Source: an uncultured Prevotellaceae bacterium
GTDB lineage: Bacteria > Bacteroidota > Bacteroidia > Bacteroidales > Bacteroidaceae
DNA length: 64,000 nt
Direction: 5' to 3'
Assembly (NCBI GenBank): GCA_902778535.1
Contig: CACYYG010000001.1
Span: forward strand, 1 to 64,000
The translations under genes were made by a program, and so were the position numbers. Of this stretch, positions 9,188 to 18,215 are shown in pieces. Position 1 is the stretch's first letter, and every line of letters begins with the position of its first letter. The notes beneath the pieces were generated by a model. That model made no database searches and was not told the DNA's origin. It worked only from the letters and a program-made list of their open reading frames with translations.

Positions 9188-10333
9188 CTAGCGGAGGCTA
9201 AACCCATGTCCGTCCCACTTCAGCGTCTCCTGCGACGTCGTGCCGTTGTCGTTCCACATCGTGACGACGATGTCCTTGCCTGTGCGTGGCAGCGTATATG
9301 TCCTAGTGCCGGACCCCACGTCGAGGCCGTCCATGTAGTAGGGCGCCATCATCTTCGTGGCGTTGTCGTAGCGGTAGAAGCTCAAGCCGTCGTACTGGCC
9401 GATGATAGGCTTGCCGCTACTGAAGGCCCATCTGTTTTCGGCAAAGAGCTTGTGCTTGCCGTCGGCCTCGTTCCAGAAGCACATCTCGAGCCTGTCGAGG
9501 TAGCCGTCCTCATTCTTCTCGTATATCAGGTAGCCGTTGCGCTCGTCTATGGTGAGCGTCTCGCCGTCGGCGAGCGGAAGCCCCTTCTCCTGGCGCTTCA
9601 TGGCCTGGTGCAGATCCCTGTACAGTATGACACCCTCCATGCAGTCGTCGTCGGCATCGATCATGTACGCGAGGTAGCTACCAGCAAAGTCGCTGATGCC
9701 AGGGTTCTCGCCCTGACAGTTCACCCTGAACCCTCTGTCGAGGTCCTGCGGAGCCTCCTCCTCATCATCTTCCTCCTCAAACTCCTCAAACGGTTCAGCC
9801 AGGTAGTGCGTCATCTCCTCCAGCAAGTCGTCGTGACTCTCATCACCGTCATATTCATAGATCCTGATGATGTCGTGCACCCGCCATTCGCCTTCCTCCT
9901 GGCATAGCCTGAACTTCTGGTGAACGGTCTGTATCGGACTCCAGAGCACGAAATCCACCAGCGCCGTGCCCTCCTCCACGTCCAGTTCCTCAAACTGTAA
10001 GTCGCGCACCTCAAACTCGTCAGGGTTGCTGTCCTGCATCTGCGTCCACAGGTCTTCGTTGAAGAAGCCTATTTCCTCCAGCTGGGCATCCCTCTCCTCC
10101 ACAGCCTCCACTGCGTCCCACCATGTATGGCATGCAAACGGCTTGAGGCTTCTCTCCGGGTGCTTGGCGATGGTCTCGTACAGCTCTTCGATGTGGTCCA
10201 CGATGCTCTCCATCGCTTCCGTCTCCTTCTGCGTCATTGCGTCATCCGCCTCTGCCTGTTTCTTCTTCTCTCCTCCGCAAGCCGACAGCATCAGCAGGCC
10301 GACGACTGACAGTAACAATACTAGATGTCTCAT
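9188..10333 (-). CDS. Lipoprotein of unknown function with acidic linker
   Basis: A 381-residue protein that starts with a lipoprotein signal peptide (hydrophobic stretch ending LLMLSACGG; the Cys is the lipidation site), so it is anchored in the envelope. Next come a charged helical region, a domain containing DFVLWSPIQTVHQKF, a highly acidic linker (FEEFEEEDDEEEAPQD), and a beta-rich C-terminal half with repeated Y/W strands. No family recognised. The ATG at 10333 is chosen because it follows the promoter at 10355-10362 and a GGAGAG sequence; the TTG at 10357 lies in the promoter. The last codons (GHGFSLR) share a 12-base stretch with the repeat junction in pyrK. Confidence 0.8.
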   Translation of the reverse strand: MRHLVLLLSVVGLLMLSACGGEKKKQAEADDAMTQKETEAMESIVDHIEELYETIAKHPERSLKPFACHTWWDAVEAVEERDAQLEEIGFFNEDLWTQMQDSNPDEFEVRDLQFEELDVEEGTALVDFVLWSPIQTVHQKFRLCQEEGEWRVHDIIRIYEYDGDESHDDLLEEMTHYLAEPFEEFEEEDDEEEAPQDLDRGFRVNCQGENPGISDFAGSYLAYMIDADDDCMEGVILYRDLHQAMKRQEKGLPLADGETLTIDERNGYLIYEKNEDGYLDRLEMCFWNEADGKHKLFAENRWAFSSGKPIIGQYDGLSFYRYDNATKMMAPYYMDGLDVGSGTRTYTLPRTGKDIVVTMWNDNGTTSQETLKWDGHGFSLR

Positions 10334-10354
10334 AAGCTCTCCAATTTTTTGTGG

Positions 10355-10362
10355 CAAAGATA
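10355..10362 (-). promoter_or_regulatory. Promoter of the lipoprotein gene
   Basis: Minus-strand TATCTTTG; expected start of transcription near 10348, 15 nt before the ATG. Confidence 0.65.
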
Positions 10363-10390
10363 CAAATAAGTAGGCAATTCACCAAATAAT

Positions 10391-10503
10391 GGCTCACAGA
10401 TTTCACAGATTACACGGATTTTTTATAGATGCGGCTAAAGCCGCGATTTCCCTGCTTGGCTTAGCGCAGCCAAAATCTGTGAAATCTGTGAAATCTGTGT
10501 GAG
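10391..10503. repeat. Palindromic repeat with CACAGATTT arms
   Basis: Left arm 10392-10421 (CTCACAGATTTCACAGATT...) pairs with right arm 10472-10503 (...AATCTGTGAAATCTGTGTGAG). The loop carries a second hairpin, GCGGCTAAAGCCGC, near 10430. It lies between two genes and has no ORF. Confidence 0.8.
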
Positions 10504-10526
10504 ACAGAACTTCGGAAAACTAGTAT

Positions 10527-10566
10527 AAAAAAATTTGGAGCCTCTAAAAAATACGCTAGAGGCTCC
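10527..10566 (-). terminator. Terminator of the XRE regulator gene
   Basis: Minus-strand GGAGCCTCT, 12-nt loop, AGAGGCTCC, then AAATTTTTTT. A second, weaker copy of the GGAGCCTC arm lies between it and the stop codon. Confidence 0.85.
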
Positions 10567-10619
10567 AGGGAAAATTTTGGAGGCAACGGAATTTTTTCCC
10601 GAGGCTCCTGACAGGAAAA

Positions 10620-11108
10620 TCACTTCTTCGAGGGCACGAAACTCTCCCAAGTCTGGTCATCGTAATAGACCCGGATTTCAGTAACACGGCGCTGTGGTTT
10701 GTCAAGTATTTTTACCTCATCACGAAGCAAAATTTGCTGTGTATTTCTTACACCATTATAGGAAGAGGGCGACGCGACGACACTTTGTGGGGTAGAGGAG
10801 GCAGCAGGACCGAAATCAAGCATCGGTTCTGAGCTCGCCGAACCACCCAAACGGTTATCAATGGGAGCCGTCTGGACATCCCCAGAGAGGGCCGAAGAAT
10901 GTTGGTACATCTGGCCTGTACCGAACATCAGCCAGTCGGTGTTGATGTCAGGAATTTTCTTTTTGATTGCCTCCACAATATTTAGGGTGGGGCGGGTGCG
11001 ATCATTGAAGATGCCACTGAGGGTGGCGGGGTTGGTTCCGATGAAGTCGGCGAACACTTGCTGGGTCATGTGCTGCGCCTCCATGATCTGCCTGATTCTG
11101 TCTTTCAT
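10620..11108 (-). CDS. XRE-family helix-turn-helix regulator
   Basis: 162 residues with an N-terminal HTH_3 DNA-binding domain (about 3-62: RIRQIMEAQHMTQQVFADF, then TLSGIFNDRTRPTLNIVEAI) ending in INTDWLMFGTGQMY, wording typical of Bacteroidota XRE regulators related to phage repressors. The C-terminal part is low-complexity Ser/Pro followed by a basic strand segment; no S24 peptidase domain is present, so it is not a self-cleaving repressor. The start at 11108 is set by the promoter at 11161-11168. Targets unknown; the long A+T-rich stretch upstream could hold its operators. Confidence 0.88.
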   Translation of the reverse strand: MKDRIRQIMEAQHMTQQVFADFIGTNPATLSGIFNDRTRPTLNIVEAIKKKIPDINTDWLMFGTGQMYQHSSALSGDVQTAPIDNRLGGSASSEPMLDFGPAASSTPQSVVASPSSYNGVRNTQQILLRDEVKILDKPQRRVTEIRVYYDDQTWESFVPSKK

Positions 11109-11160
11109 GTCTGTTATGAGTATATTTTTTGCCCTTTCCGGGCATTTTTCTTTGAGTTTA

Positions 11161-11192
11161 CAAAGGTAAAACATTATTTTTACATCAACAAA
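11161..11192 (-). promoter_or_regulatory. Promoter of the XRE regulator
   Basis: Minus-strand TTTG (11192-11189), 20 nt, TACCTTTG (11168-11161). Confidence 0.75.
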
Positions 11193-11820
11193 CTTTTTAA
11201 AGAAAAATTTATGGTTTTGAACTTTAAAAATGTAGTTTTAAATTTGTAAAATAAAATGGATTTGTTGAGACAATCACCTTTAATTATGTAAACGTAAATT
11301 TTCGTCTTTAAATCACAGTCAAAGCAAAATAATGGAAGTAAACGCTAAATAACTGATTATTGCATTGATAATTAAAGACGAATCAACAGAAATAACAAAA
11401 TATACACGCTTTGCATCCTTAAAGTCATCTGCAAAACTAATAAATTCTTCATACTTTAACTATAACATGCTGATATTCGATATGATATAAACTACATTCT
11501 CAAACTGCATATTAACTGATTTGGAAAAACGAATTAGTAAATTTGAAATCAAATATTTAAATTCGCAAACATGAAATTTAAGTTTTAAAACCTCAAATCA
11601 CACAAAGAATAGAAGATTTTGTAAATCAAAATGCGCGATTTAGACTTTCAAACTTTACGTTTTAAAACGCAAAAGAAAGTTAACGTCAAATTTGAAGGAA
11701 GCAAAAATGTCGAAAATCGCCATACGTGAAAAATTCTGTACGAGGGATTTGCTCGCTGAAAATTTTCGAGTTTTGAGGGTAGTTATTTCTCGCAAAAGCC
11801 TTGTGGCTATCGGCATTTAG
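11193..11820. other. A+T-rich gene-free interval
   Basis: About 630 bp with no supported ORF on either strand and far more A/T than its neighbours. Short sequences built on GTTTTAAA recur (near 11235, 11583, 11660), and weak TAnnTTTG matches occur on both strands (for example 11239-11246 and 11538-11545 plus; 11439-11432 minus). A CGAAAATC/GAAAATTTTCG dyad lies near 11713-11772. Confidence 0.5.
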
Positions 11821-11824
11821 GACT

Positions 11825-11849
11825 AAAAAAAGCACTCTTCTGGAGTGCT
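11825..11849 (-). terminator. Terminator of holA
   Basis: Minus-strand AGCACTC, 5-nt loop, GAGTGCT, then TTTTTT, about 38 nt after the holA stop. Confidence 0.85.
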
Positions 11850-11886
11850 CATTCTAGCTCAAAAAAGAGGCTGAAAAATGAAAAAA

Positions 11887-12915
11887 TCAGTGCAAAATGT
11901 AAAAAATTAGTTCCTTCATCAGGTCACCAGGAGGCGTATTCGGGTTGTCTAAGCCCTTACTTTTGGCATCAATTTCACGTATCTTGGAAATTATTTGCAT
12001 CACTTTCTTTCCAGAGTAATTTCTCAGACCCGTCATGTAGTCCTTTGCACCCCACGGCGATTTCATTTCAAGCCACTGTGCGATGCCTTCCTGACTGTTT
12101 TTTTGAGGCGCATAATAAGCAATGAGAAGATTCTGGAAGTAATTAAAGAGCAATGGGAGAAATGAGTAGATGCTTCCGGCCTTCGGATTTTTGTCAAAAT
12201 AAATTACTATCTGATTGGCCTTGTAAACGTTGCGATTGACGATGGCATCACGTAGTTCAAAACCATTAAAATCCTTGCTAACCCCTATTTGGTCTTCCAC
12301 CACCTGCGGAGTGATGCTACGGTTGTTTTCGGGCAGGCTGATAAGCACCTTCTCGAGCTCGCTGGTCAGTCGGCTGAGGTCGGCGCCGATGGCTTCGGCA
12401 ATGAGCTGCGTCGACTTCTGGTCAATGCTCACCTGCCGCTGGCGCAGATAGCCCTCGATGAAGTCCGGCAGCTTGTAGTCTTTCAGCTTCTGACTCTCGA
12501 AGAGGATGCCGGCCTGCTGAATGGCCTTCACATATTCACGCTTTCGTCCGTCAATCTTACCGTTCTTATGGCACATCACCAGAACGGTACTTTTCAGCGG
12601 CTTCTCGAAATATTTCTGCAAGGCATCGGTCTGCTTGATGTTCTGCGCCTCCTTCACAATGACCACCTGGCGCGCAGCCATCATAGGATAGCGGCGTGCG
12701 GCATCGGCCACCTGCGACGCAGTGACGTCGGAGCCGAAGAAAACAGTCTGGTTGAAGTCGCGCTCCTCAGGCTGCAGAGCGTTTTCTGCGATATAGTCAC
12801 AAATCTTGTCAATATAATACGATTCCTCGCCGTGCAGATAGTACACAGGTGCATATTTGCCGGCCTGCAAGTCGCGCATAATGCCGTCGAAGGTCACATT
12901 TTTGGTTTCTGCCAT
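11887..12915 (-). CDS. holA: DNA polymerase III subunit delta
   Basis: The 342-residue delta subunit opens the beta sliding clamp within the clamp-loader complex. The N-terminal AAA-like domain starts with YAPVYYLHGEESYYIDKI; the segment PMMAARQVVIVKEAQ and the LTSELEKVLISL helix are family hallmarks, followed by a lid and C-terminal collar domain. Length is normal. Single-gene unit with promoter at 12939-12946 and terminator at 11825-11849. Confidence 0.95.
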   Translation of the reverse strand: MAETKNVTFDGIMRDLQAGKYAPVYYLHGEESYYIDKICDYIAENALQPEERDFNQTVFFGSDVTASQVADAARRYPMMAARQVVIVKEAQNIKQTDALQKYFEKPLKSTVLVMCHKNGKIDGRKREYVKAIQQAGILFESQKLKDYKLPDFIEGYLRQRQVSIDQKSTQLIAEAIGADLSRLTSELEKVLISLPENNRSITPQVVEDQIGVSKDFNGFELRDAIVNRNVYKANQIVIYFDKNPKAGSIYSFLPLLFNYFQNLLIAYYAPQKNSQEGIAQWLEMKSPWGAKDYMTGLRNYSGKKVMQIISKIREIDAKSKGLDNPNTPPGDLMKELIFYILH

Positions 12916-12938
12916 AGCTCACGATGATATTGCGACCG

Positions 12939-12946
12939 CAAAGTTA
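12939..12946 (-). promoter_or_regulatory. Promoter of holA
   Basis: Minus-strand TAACTTTG, 24 nt before the ATG. Confidence 0.65.
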
Positions 12947-13169
12947 CGAAAAAAACTTGTAAACGAGAAGCGATTTTGGAAGATTAACGCAATTCGGCAT
13001 AAAATAAGGTAACAAACAAGTAACATGTCTAAGAGTGTTTTATGACTCTGTCACACAATCATCCACACAACTTAGATTTATGCAGACGTGGTAATGGAGA
13101 AGAAAGTGGATGCCGTTAATTTAACCTGAATTATTCATAGAAATTATTTATATGTCTGCGACGCTACGT

Positions 13170-13250
13170 AAATGACCATAAATGACCACGAATGACTCAC
13201 AAATAATTATTTATGAAAAATTCGTGGTCATTTATGGGTATTCGTGTTCT
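13170..13250. repeat. Palindromic repeat with ATGACCACGAAT arms
   Basis: ATAAATGACCACGAAT (about 13178-13193) is repeated inverted as ATTCGTGGTCATTTAT (about 13220-13235), with further partial copies (AATGACC, TATTCGTG) on both flanks. It lies in the 520-bp gap between divergent holA and the DUF4421 gene; no ORF is supported in that gap. Confidence 0.75.
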
Positions 13251-13351
13251 TGGACAAGCCAAGCGGCAGAGCCTGAGTGCAAGATAACTCGATTATATCC
13301 GCAAGGCAAAGCGAAAAGTCGAGAGCAAAACAAAATAAAAAAACGATTTCT

Positions 13352-13382
13352 TTTGCCCTCCTCTCGTTTTTTCGTACCTTTG
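13352..13382 (+). promoter_or_regulatory. Promoter of the DUF4421 gene
   Basis: TTTG (13352-13355), 19 nt, TACCTTTG (13375-13382), a full consensus match. Confidence 0.8.
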
Positions 13383-13443
13383 CACCTGTAATTGTGTAAA
13401 CAAGTTCTGGGGAATAACCATCCTGCAAAACGATGAAGATGAC

Positions 13444-14580
13444 ATGATGAGAAAGTCCTTCTGGATCTTTGCCGTTATGCTCTGTCTCTGCGGGCAGGCA
13501 TCGGCTCAAAACGACGTGACGGCCTTTATCAAGAAAGTGGGCGCATTGATAGACACGATGTCAGTCAGCGGTGTGGACCGTCGCTACATCGATGCGCCGG
13601 TGAAGCCGTGGCAGCTCATTGTGAAGGGTAATGTGAACCAGAGCAGCCTGAAGATGAAAACGGAGGGAACCATCGCTGACATCATTGAATACAGCGCTAC
13701 ACCGTACCTGAAGACTGAACCGTCGCAGTATGTCGGACTTTGGGCGGGCTACAGGGGCTACGGACTGGGCTACACCGTAAACATAGGCGGCGACAAAGGC
13801 AGCTATCTCACGTTTGGCGCCACAGGCGGGGCATACGGCGTAAACGTGCGCATCCACTCATTCAAGAATGACCATCCCAACTTTGACCTCACCAGCAACC
13901 TCGTTCCTGATGAAAACGAGGACGACTGGAATGAGGTGCAGCTCATAGACCCCATCAAGGTGCACACCCTCATTGCCGACGGATACTATTTGTTCAACGG
14001 CAAGCACTTCTCCTATGCTGCGGCCTACGACCAGTCGGTGCTGCAGAAGCGCTCGGCAGGCTCACTTATGGCGGGGGCGATGTATTACTACGGCCACATC
14101 GACTATGCCACGCACTCCAACGGCGACCTGATATACCTGATGAACGGCCTCGGAGGAGTAAAGCTGTGGCAGGGCAGTGTGGGCGTAGGCTATGCCTACA
14201 ACTGGGTGCCGGCCCGTGGGTTGCTTATCAGTGCGATGGCCATGCCGATGCTCACTGTTGTCAACAAAATCAGAGCCTATGGCTATGCCACCAACGTTGA
14301 AGATCTGATGGATGAGCACATCATGCAGGAGGAAAGTACGGATGATGAAGCTTGGGACGAATGGTTCTACAGCAATCTGCGTATAACGCCTATGGGCAAG
14401 AAGACGTTCAACAGTGGCGTGACGGGTAATTTCGATGCCCGCCTATCGCTGACCTACAACTTCGGACAATACTTTGTGAATGTTTACGGCCAGTTCAACA
14501 ACATGCGCTATCACCACGACAGTAGTCACGGGCACCTGAACGACTGGTTCGTCAATGCCTCTTTTGGCGTGCGACTATAG
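13444..14580 (+). CDS. DUF4421 family outer-membrane protein
   Basis: 378 residues with a signal peptide (cut after ...CLCGQASA) and a beta-barrel pattern of alternating Tyr/Gly strands (YVGLWAGYRGYGLGYTVNIG, FGATGGAYGVNVRI, GSLMAGAMYYYGHIDY, GSVGVGYAYNWVP) ending in SFGVRL, a typical outer-membrane C-terminus. It matches DUF4421, a barrel family of unknown role found across Bacteroidota. Two adjacent ATG codons (13444, 13447) could both serve as start. Confidence 0.88.
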   Translation: MMRKSFWIFAVMLCLCGQASAQNDVTAFIKKVGALIDTMSVSGVDRRYIDAPVKPWQLIVKGNVNQSSLKMKTEGTIADIIEYSATPYLKTEPSQYVGLWAGYRGYGLGYTVNIGGDKGSYLTFGATGGAYGVNVRIHSFKNDHPNFDLTSNLVPDENEDDWNEVQLIDPIKVHTLIADGYYLFNGKHFSYAAAYDQSVLQKRSAGSLMAGAMYYYGHIDYATHSNGDLIYLMNGLGGVKLWQGSVGVGYAYNWVPARGLLISAMAMPMLTVVNKIRAYGYATNVEDLMDEHIMQEESTDDEAWDEWFYSNLRITPMGKKTFNSGVTGNFDARLSLTYNFGQYFVNVYGQFNNMRYHHDSSHGHLNDWFVNASFGVRL

Positions 14581-14625
14581 CATTTTCTAATAAAGAGTGT
14601 TACTTAATAAAACAAGAAAACATAT

Positions 14626-15435
14626 ATGAACAGAATTAAACTTTGGATGCAGACCATCATTCCTGCCATCATCTGCTGCACCTTAATGGCCAACTGCCGT
14701 TCTGAAAAAGCTAACCCGGCAAACAGCCCTGCCGCAGCTGTCAGCCCGACCGACGACAGCAGCCAGTTTGTAACCCTGACGGATGCCGTTCCCGATGTCA
14801 TTCTGGAGATTCGCTACTATGGCACATACAACTTTGTCGGCACCCGCATCGACGGCTATGAAGAGCCGACGGCTCTCCTGACCAAGCAGGCAGCCAAGGC
14901 CCTGAAGGCCGTAAGCGACGATGTGATGTCGCAGGGCTACCGTCTGAAAATCTACGATGCCTATCGTCCGCAGAAGGGTGTCGACCACTTTGTGCGCTGG
15001 GCAGCCGACCTCTCGGCCACAGAGATGAAGCCCTATTTCTATCCCGACCTCGACAAGAGCGTGCTCTTCGAACAGGAGTATATCTATGAGAAGAGCGGCC
15101 ACACACGCGGCTCCACTGTCGACCTGACCCTTTTCGACATGGCCACTGAAAAGGAACTCGACATGGGCGGCACCTTCGACTGGTTCGGTCCCGAGAGCCA
15201 TCCCGACTTCTGCGGCAATCCAGACACACAAGAATACACGGGCGACAACTCAAAATCGCCAACAGGCCGCAGCATCACCGCTGAGCAGTTCGCCAACCGC
15301 ATGATTTTGCGCAAGGCAATGCTCGCTCACGGCTTCAAGGCCCTTGACAGCGAATGGTGGCACTTCACACTGAAGGACGAACCTTTCCCCGACACTTATT
15401 TCACCTTCCCCGTCAAGCAGCTCCGACAACAATAA
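14626..15435 (+). CDS. D-alanyl-D-alanine dipeptidase (VanX/DdpX, peptidase M15D)
   Basis: 269 residues. The N-terminal hydrophobic stretch ends in LMANC, which fits a lipoprotein, so the enzyme faces the periplasm. The zinc-peptidase signatures are visible: DAYRPQ, SGHTRGSTVDLTLFD (the SxHxxGxAxD motif with Ser in place of Ala) and EWWHF, which supplies the catalytic Glu and third zinc ligand. It hydrolyses D-Ala-D-Ala. In organisms without a vanHAX cluster, as here, such enzymes are linked to peptidoglycan turnover or D-Ala recovery, not glycopeptide resistance. It lies 45 nt after the DUF4421 gene and may share its transcript. Confidence 0.92.
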   Translation: MNRIKLWMQTIIPAIICCTLMANCRSEKANPANSPAAAVSPTDDSSQFVTLTDAVPDVILEIRYYGTYNFVGTRIDGYEEPTALLTKQAAKALKAVSDDVMSQGYRLKIYDAYRPQKGVDHFVRWAADLSATEMKPYFYPDLDKSVLFEQEYIYEKSGHTRGSTVDLTLFDMATEKELDMGGTFDWFGPESHPDFCGNPDTQEYTGDNSKSPTGRSITAEQFANRMILRKAMLAHGFKALDSEWWHFTLKDEPFPDTYFTFPVKQLRQQ

Positions 15436-15533
15436 GGATTTCGTTTGGGGGTAAACGCAACAGGAATTCATGCTTATTCTCGCCTTCCCCAAATTTTTCC
15501 TGTCATTTTGGGTGAAATGTCGATGAAAAGCAG

Positions 15534-15541
15534 TAACTTTG
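15534..15541 (+). promoter_or_regulatory. Promoter of pfp
   Basis: TAACTTTG, 40 nt before the pfp ATG; a TTTG lies at 15507-15510, 23 nt upstream. Confidence 0.6.
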
Positions 15542-15581
15542 CAGCCCGTTAGAATTACACATTATTTATATATAAAGAAAT

Positions 15582-17219
15582 ATGGAAAAAAGTGCATTGC
15601 AGATGGCCCGTGCCGCCTACCAGCCCAAGCTGCCCGTAGGCCTGCAGGGAGCCGTAAAGGCTGTGGAAGGCGCCGCCACACAGAGTGTTGACAATCAGGA
15701 GGAGATTAAGAAGCTCTTCCCCAATACCTACGGCATGCCGTTGGTAGAGTTTGTCCCCGGCGAGGAGACGAAGCATGAGCCCATGAATGTGGGCATCATC
15801 CTCAGCGGTGGTCAGGCTCCTGGCGGACACAACGTCATCACAGGCCTGTTCGACGCCGTGAAGAAGCTGAATCCCGCAAACCGTCTCTTCGGTTTCATCC
15901 TCGGCCCTGGCGGTCTGGTAGACCACAACTACATGGAGCTGACGAAGGACTATATCGACGAGTACCGCAACACCGGCGGCTTCGATATGATCGGCTCTGG
16001 CCGCACGAAGCTGGAGAAGGTGGAGCAGTTTGAAAAAGGTCTTGAGATTATCCGCGAGCTCAACATCAAGGCTATCGTCATCATCGGTGGCGACGACTCC
16101 AACACCAACGCCTGCGTGCTGGCTGAATACTATGCTGCCAAGAACTACGGCGTGCAGGTGATCGGCTGCCCGAAGACCATCGACGGCGACCTGAAGAACG
16201 CCCAGATTGAAACGAGTTTCGGCTTCGACACCGCCTGCAAGACCTACTCAGAGCTCATCGGCAACATCGAGCGCGACTGCAACTCAGCCCGCAAATACTG
16301 GCACTTCATCAAGGTGATGGGCCGCTCGGCCAGCCATATCGCCTTGGAGTGCGCCCTTCAGACGCAGCCCAACATCTGCCTCGTTTCTGAGGAGGTGGAG
16401 GCCAAGGGCATGAGCCTCGATGACATCGTTGACTACATCGCACAGGCTGTGGCCGCACGTGCTGCCGATGGCAACAACTTCGGCACAGTCATCATCCCCG
16501 AGGGAGTCATCGAGTTCATCCCTGCCATCAAGAAGCTCATCGCTCAGCTCAACGATGTCCTCGCCATGCCCGAGGCTAAGGAAATCAGCCGCGACGAGCA
16601 GGTGGACTTCGCCAAGAGCCACCTCACCGAGGAGAACCTCAAGGTGTTCAACTCGCTGCCCGTCGGCGTGGCCCGTCAGCTGGCCCTCGACCGCGACCCT
16701 CACGGAAACGTACAGGTATCGCTCATCGAGACCGAGAAGCTGCTCAGCACGATGGTCGCCCAGAAGCTGGAGAAGATGAAGAAGGCCGGCACCTTCAAGG
16801 GCAAGTTTGCCACACAGCATCACTTCTTCGGCTACGAGGGCCGCTGCGCCGCTCCGTCAAACTTCGACGCCGACTACTGCTATGCTCTCGGCAATAGCGC
16901 TGCACAGCTCATCGCTGCCGGCAAGACTGGCTACATGGCCATCGTTCAGAACACCACCGCCCCGGCTGCTGAGTGGAAGGCAGGCGGCGTGCCCATCACG
17001 ATGATGATGAACATGGAGAAGCGCAACGGCGAAATGAAGCCCGTCATCCGCAAGGCCCTCGTTGAGCTCGACGGTGCTCCCTTCAAGGAGTTTGCTGCTC
17101 ATCGCGACGAGTGGGCCCGCAAGACGGCCTACGTATACCCCGGCCCCATCCAGTACTGGGGACCCACTGAGGTGTGCGACCAACCCACCAAGACGCTGGC
17201 TCTGGAGCAGGCAAAATAA
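15582..17219 (+). CDS. pfp: Diphosphate-fructose-6-phosphate 1-phosphotransferase
   Basis: A 545-residue, long-type PPi-dependent phosphofructokinase that reversibly phosphorylates fructose 6-phosphate in glycolysis. The substrate motif reads GGDDSNTNA; Asp instead of Gly at the second position is the mark of PPi rather than ATP use. [10 protein letters not shown] carries the catalytic Asp, and [16 protein letters not shown] follows. The N-terminal 70 residues are the extension usual in this long clade. Codon use is strongly biased, as expected of a highly expressed gene. It has its own promoter, and its stop is immediately followed by a GC-rich repeat. Confidence 0.97.
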   Translation: MEKSALQMARAAYQPKLPVGLQGAVKAVEGAATQSVDNQEEIKKLFPNTYGMPLVEFVPGEETKHEPMNVGIILSGGQAPGGHNVITGLFDAVKKLNPANRLFGFILGPGGLVDHNYMELTKDYIDEYRNTGGFDMIGSGRTKLEKVEQFEKGLEIIRELNIKAIVIIGGDDSNTNACVLAEYYAAKNYGVQVIGCPKTIDGDLKNAQIETSFGFDTACKTYSELIGNIERDCNSARKYWHFIKVMGRSASHIALECALQTQPNICLVSEEVEAKGMSLDDIVDYIAQAVAARAADGNNFGTVIIPEGVIEFIPAIKKLIAQLNDVLAMPEAKEISRDEQVDFAKSHLTEENLKVFNSLPVGVARQLALDRDPHGNVQVSLIETEKLLSTMVAQKLEKMKKAGTFKGKFATQHHFFGYEGRCAAPSNFDADYCYALGNSAAQLIAAGKTGYMAIVQNTTAPAAEWKAGGVPITMMMNMEKRNGEMKPVIRKALVELDGAPFKEFAAHRDEWARKTAYVYPGPIQYWGPTEVCDQPTKTLALEQAK

Positions 17220-17225
17220 GAGGCC

Positions 17226-17292
17226 TAATCCAAACCCCTCCCCCAAAGGAGGGGCAAGCCTACCCTAAACCCCTCCCCAAGGGAGGGGCTTT
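17226..17292. repeat. GC-rich palindromic repeat between pfp and the GH25 gene
   Basis: Two direct copies of CCCCTCCCC(A)AA(G)GGAGGGG-type dyads (17235-17252 and 17270-17289) joined by CAAGCCTACCCTAAA. Same family as the repeat inside pyrK. The final CTTTTTAA could let the second hairpin end pfp transcripts. Confidence 0.8.
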
Positions 17293-17303
17293 TTAATTGA
17301 CAA

Positions 17304-18122
17304 ATGGCAACGAAGAAGACTATTCGACGGAAAAGAACCGCCAAGCGCAAAACGAAGCATAAAGCCCTAACCCTGAGAGGCTGGGGCAAGCTTTGGCCGC
17401 TGCTTGTAGGTGCTGTCATCGTCGTTGTCAGCTGCTATTTCCTGTTGCGCTTGCTCTTTACATCCACAATTGCCAACAATGCTGCTGCACCAAAAGGCTA
17501 CACCGTGCACGGCATCGATGTGAGCCACCACCAAGGCACCATCGACTGGGAGCTTTTGCGCAACAGCGCCACCATCGACGACTATCCCGTAGCCTTCGCT
17601 TTCATCAAGGCCACTGAGGGCAGCGACATTGTGGATTCACAATTCAAGAAGAACATTGCCCAAGCAAGGAAATACGGCATCATGTGCGGTGCCTATCATT
17701 TCTACCGCACCACGACGCCTGCCAAACAGCAGGCCGAGCATTTCATCCGCAATGTAGAGCTGCAGCCTGGCGACCTGCCGCCTGTGCTCGACGTCGAGAT
17801 TCACCCGCAGGGCATCAGCGCCGAAGACTTCCGACAGGGCATTCTTGAATGGCTGGCACGCGTGGAGCAGCACTACGGCGTGCGCCCCATCCTCTACACC
17901 TACCACAGTTTCCGTCAGCAGTACATGAACGACCCTGTGTTCGACCTTTATCCTTACTGGATTGCCCACTATTACGTTGACAGCGTGCGCTACAAAGGAG
18001 CGTGGGCTTTCTGGCAGCACTCCGACAGCGGCCAGCTGCCAGGTATCAAGGAGAAGGTCGACCTCAACATCTTCAACGGTACTTACGATGACTTGCAGCA
18101 CATGGCCATCACAACTGAATAG
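17304..18122 (+). CDS. GH25 family lysozyme (muramidase)
   Basis: 272 residues: a basic N-terminus, one membrane anchor (about residues 32-52, LLVGAVIVVVSCYFLLRLLF) and a GH25 catalytic domain from about 68 to the end. Signatures: HGIDVSHHQGTIDW, FAFIKATEGSD, GAYHFYR and PPVLDVEIHP, which holds the acidic active-site pair. It cleaves beta-1,4 bonds between MurNAc and GlcNAc, probably in cell-wall remodelling from the periplasmic face of the inner membrane. It follows pfp by 84 nt, separated only by a repeat. Confidence 0.93.
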   Translation: MATKKTIRRKRTAKRKTKHKALTLRGWGKLWPLLVGAVIVVVSCYFLLRLLFTSTIANNAAAPKGYTVHGIDVSHHQGTIDWELLRNSATIDDYPVAFAFIKATEGSDIVDSQFKKNIAQARKYGIMCGAYHFYRTTTPAKQQAEHFIRNVELQPGDLPPVLDVEIHPQGISAEDFRQGILEWLARVEQHYGVRPILYTYHSFRQQYMNDPVFDLYPYWIAHYYVDSVRYKGAWAFWQHSDSGQLPGIKEKVDLNIFNGTYDDLQHMAITTE

Positions 18123-18215
18123 TGCCGTAGATACAACTTTCATTGTCATGTATCGGTTCTGACAGATTTCGTGTGGTTGCAGGAAAAACCTGCGACTATT
18201 GACACTTTTCTTAAA

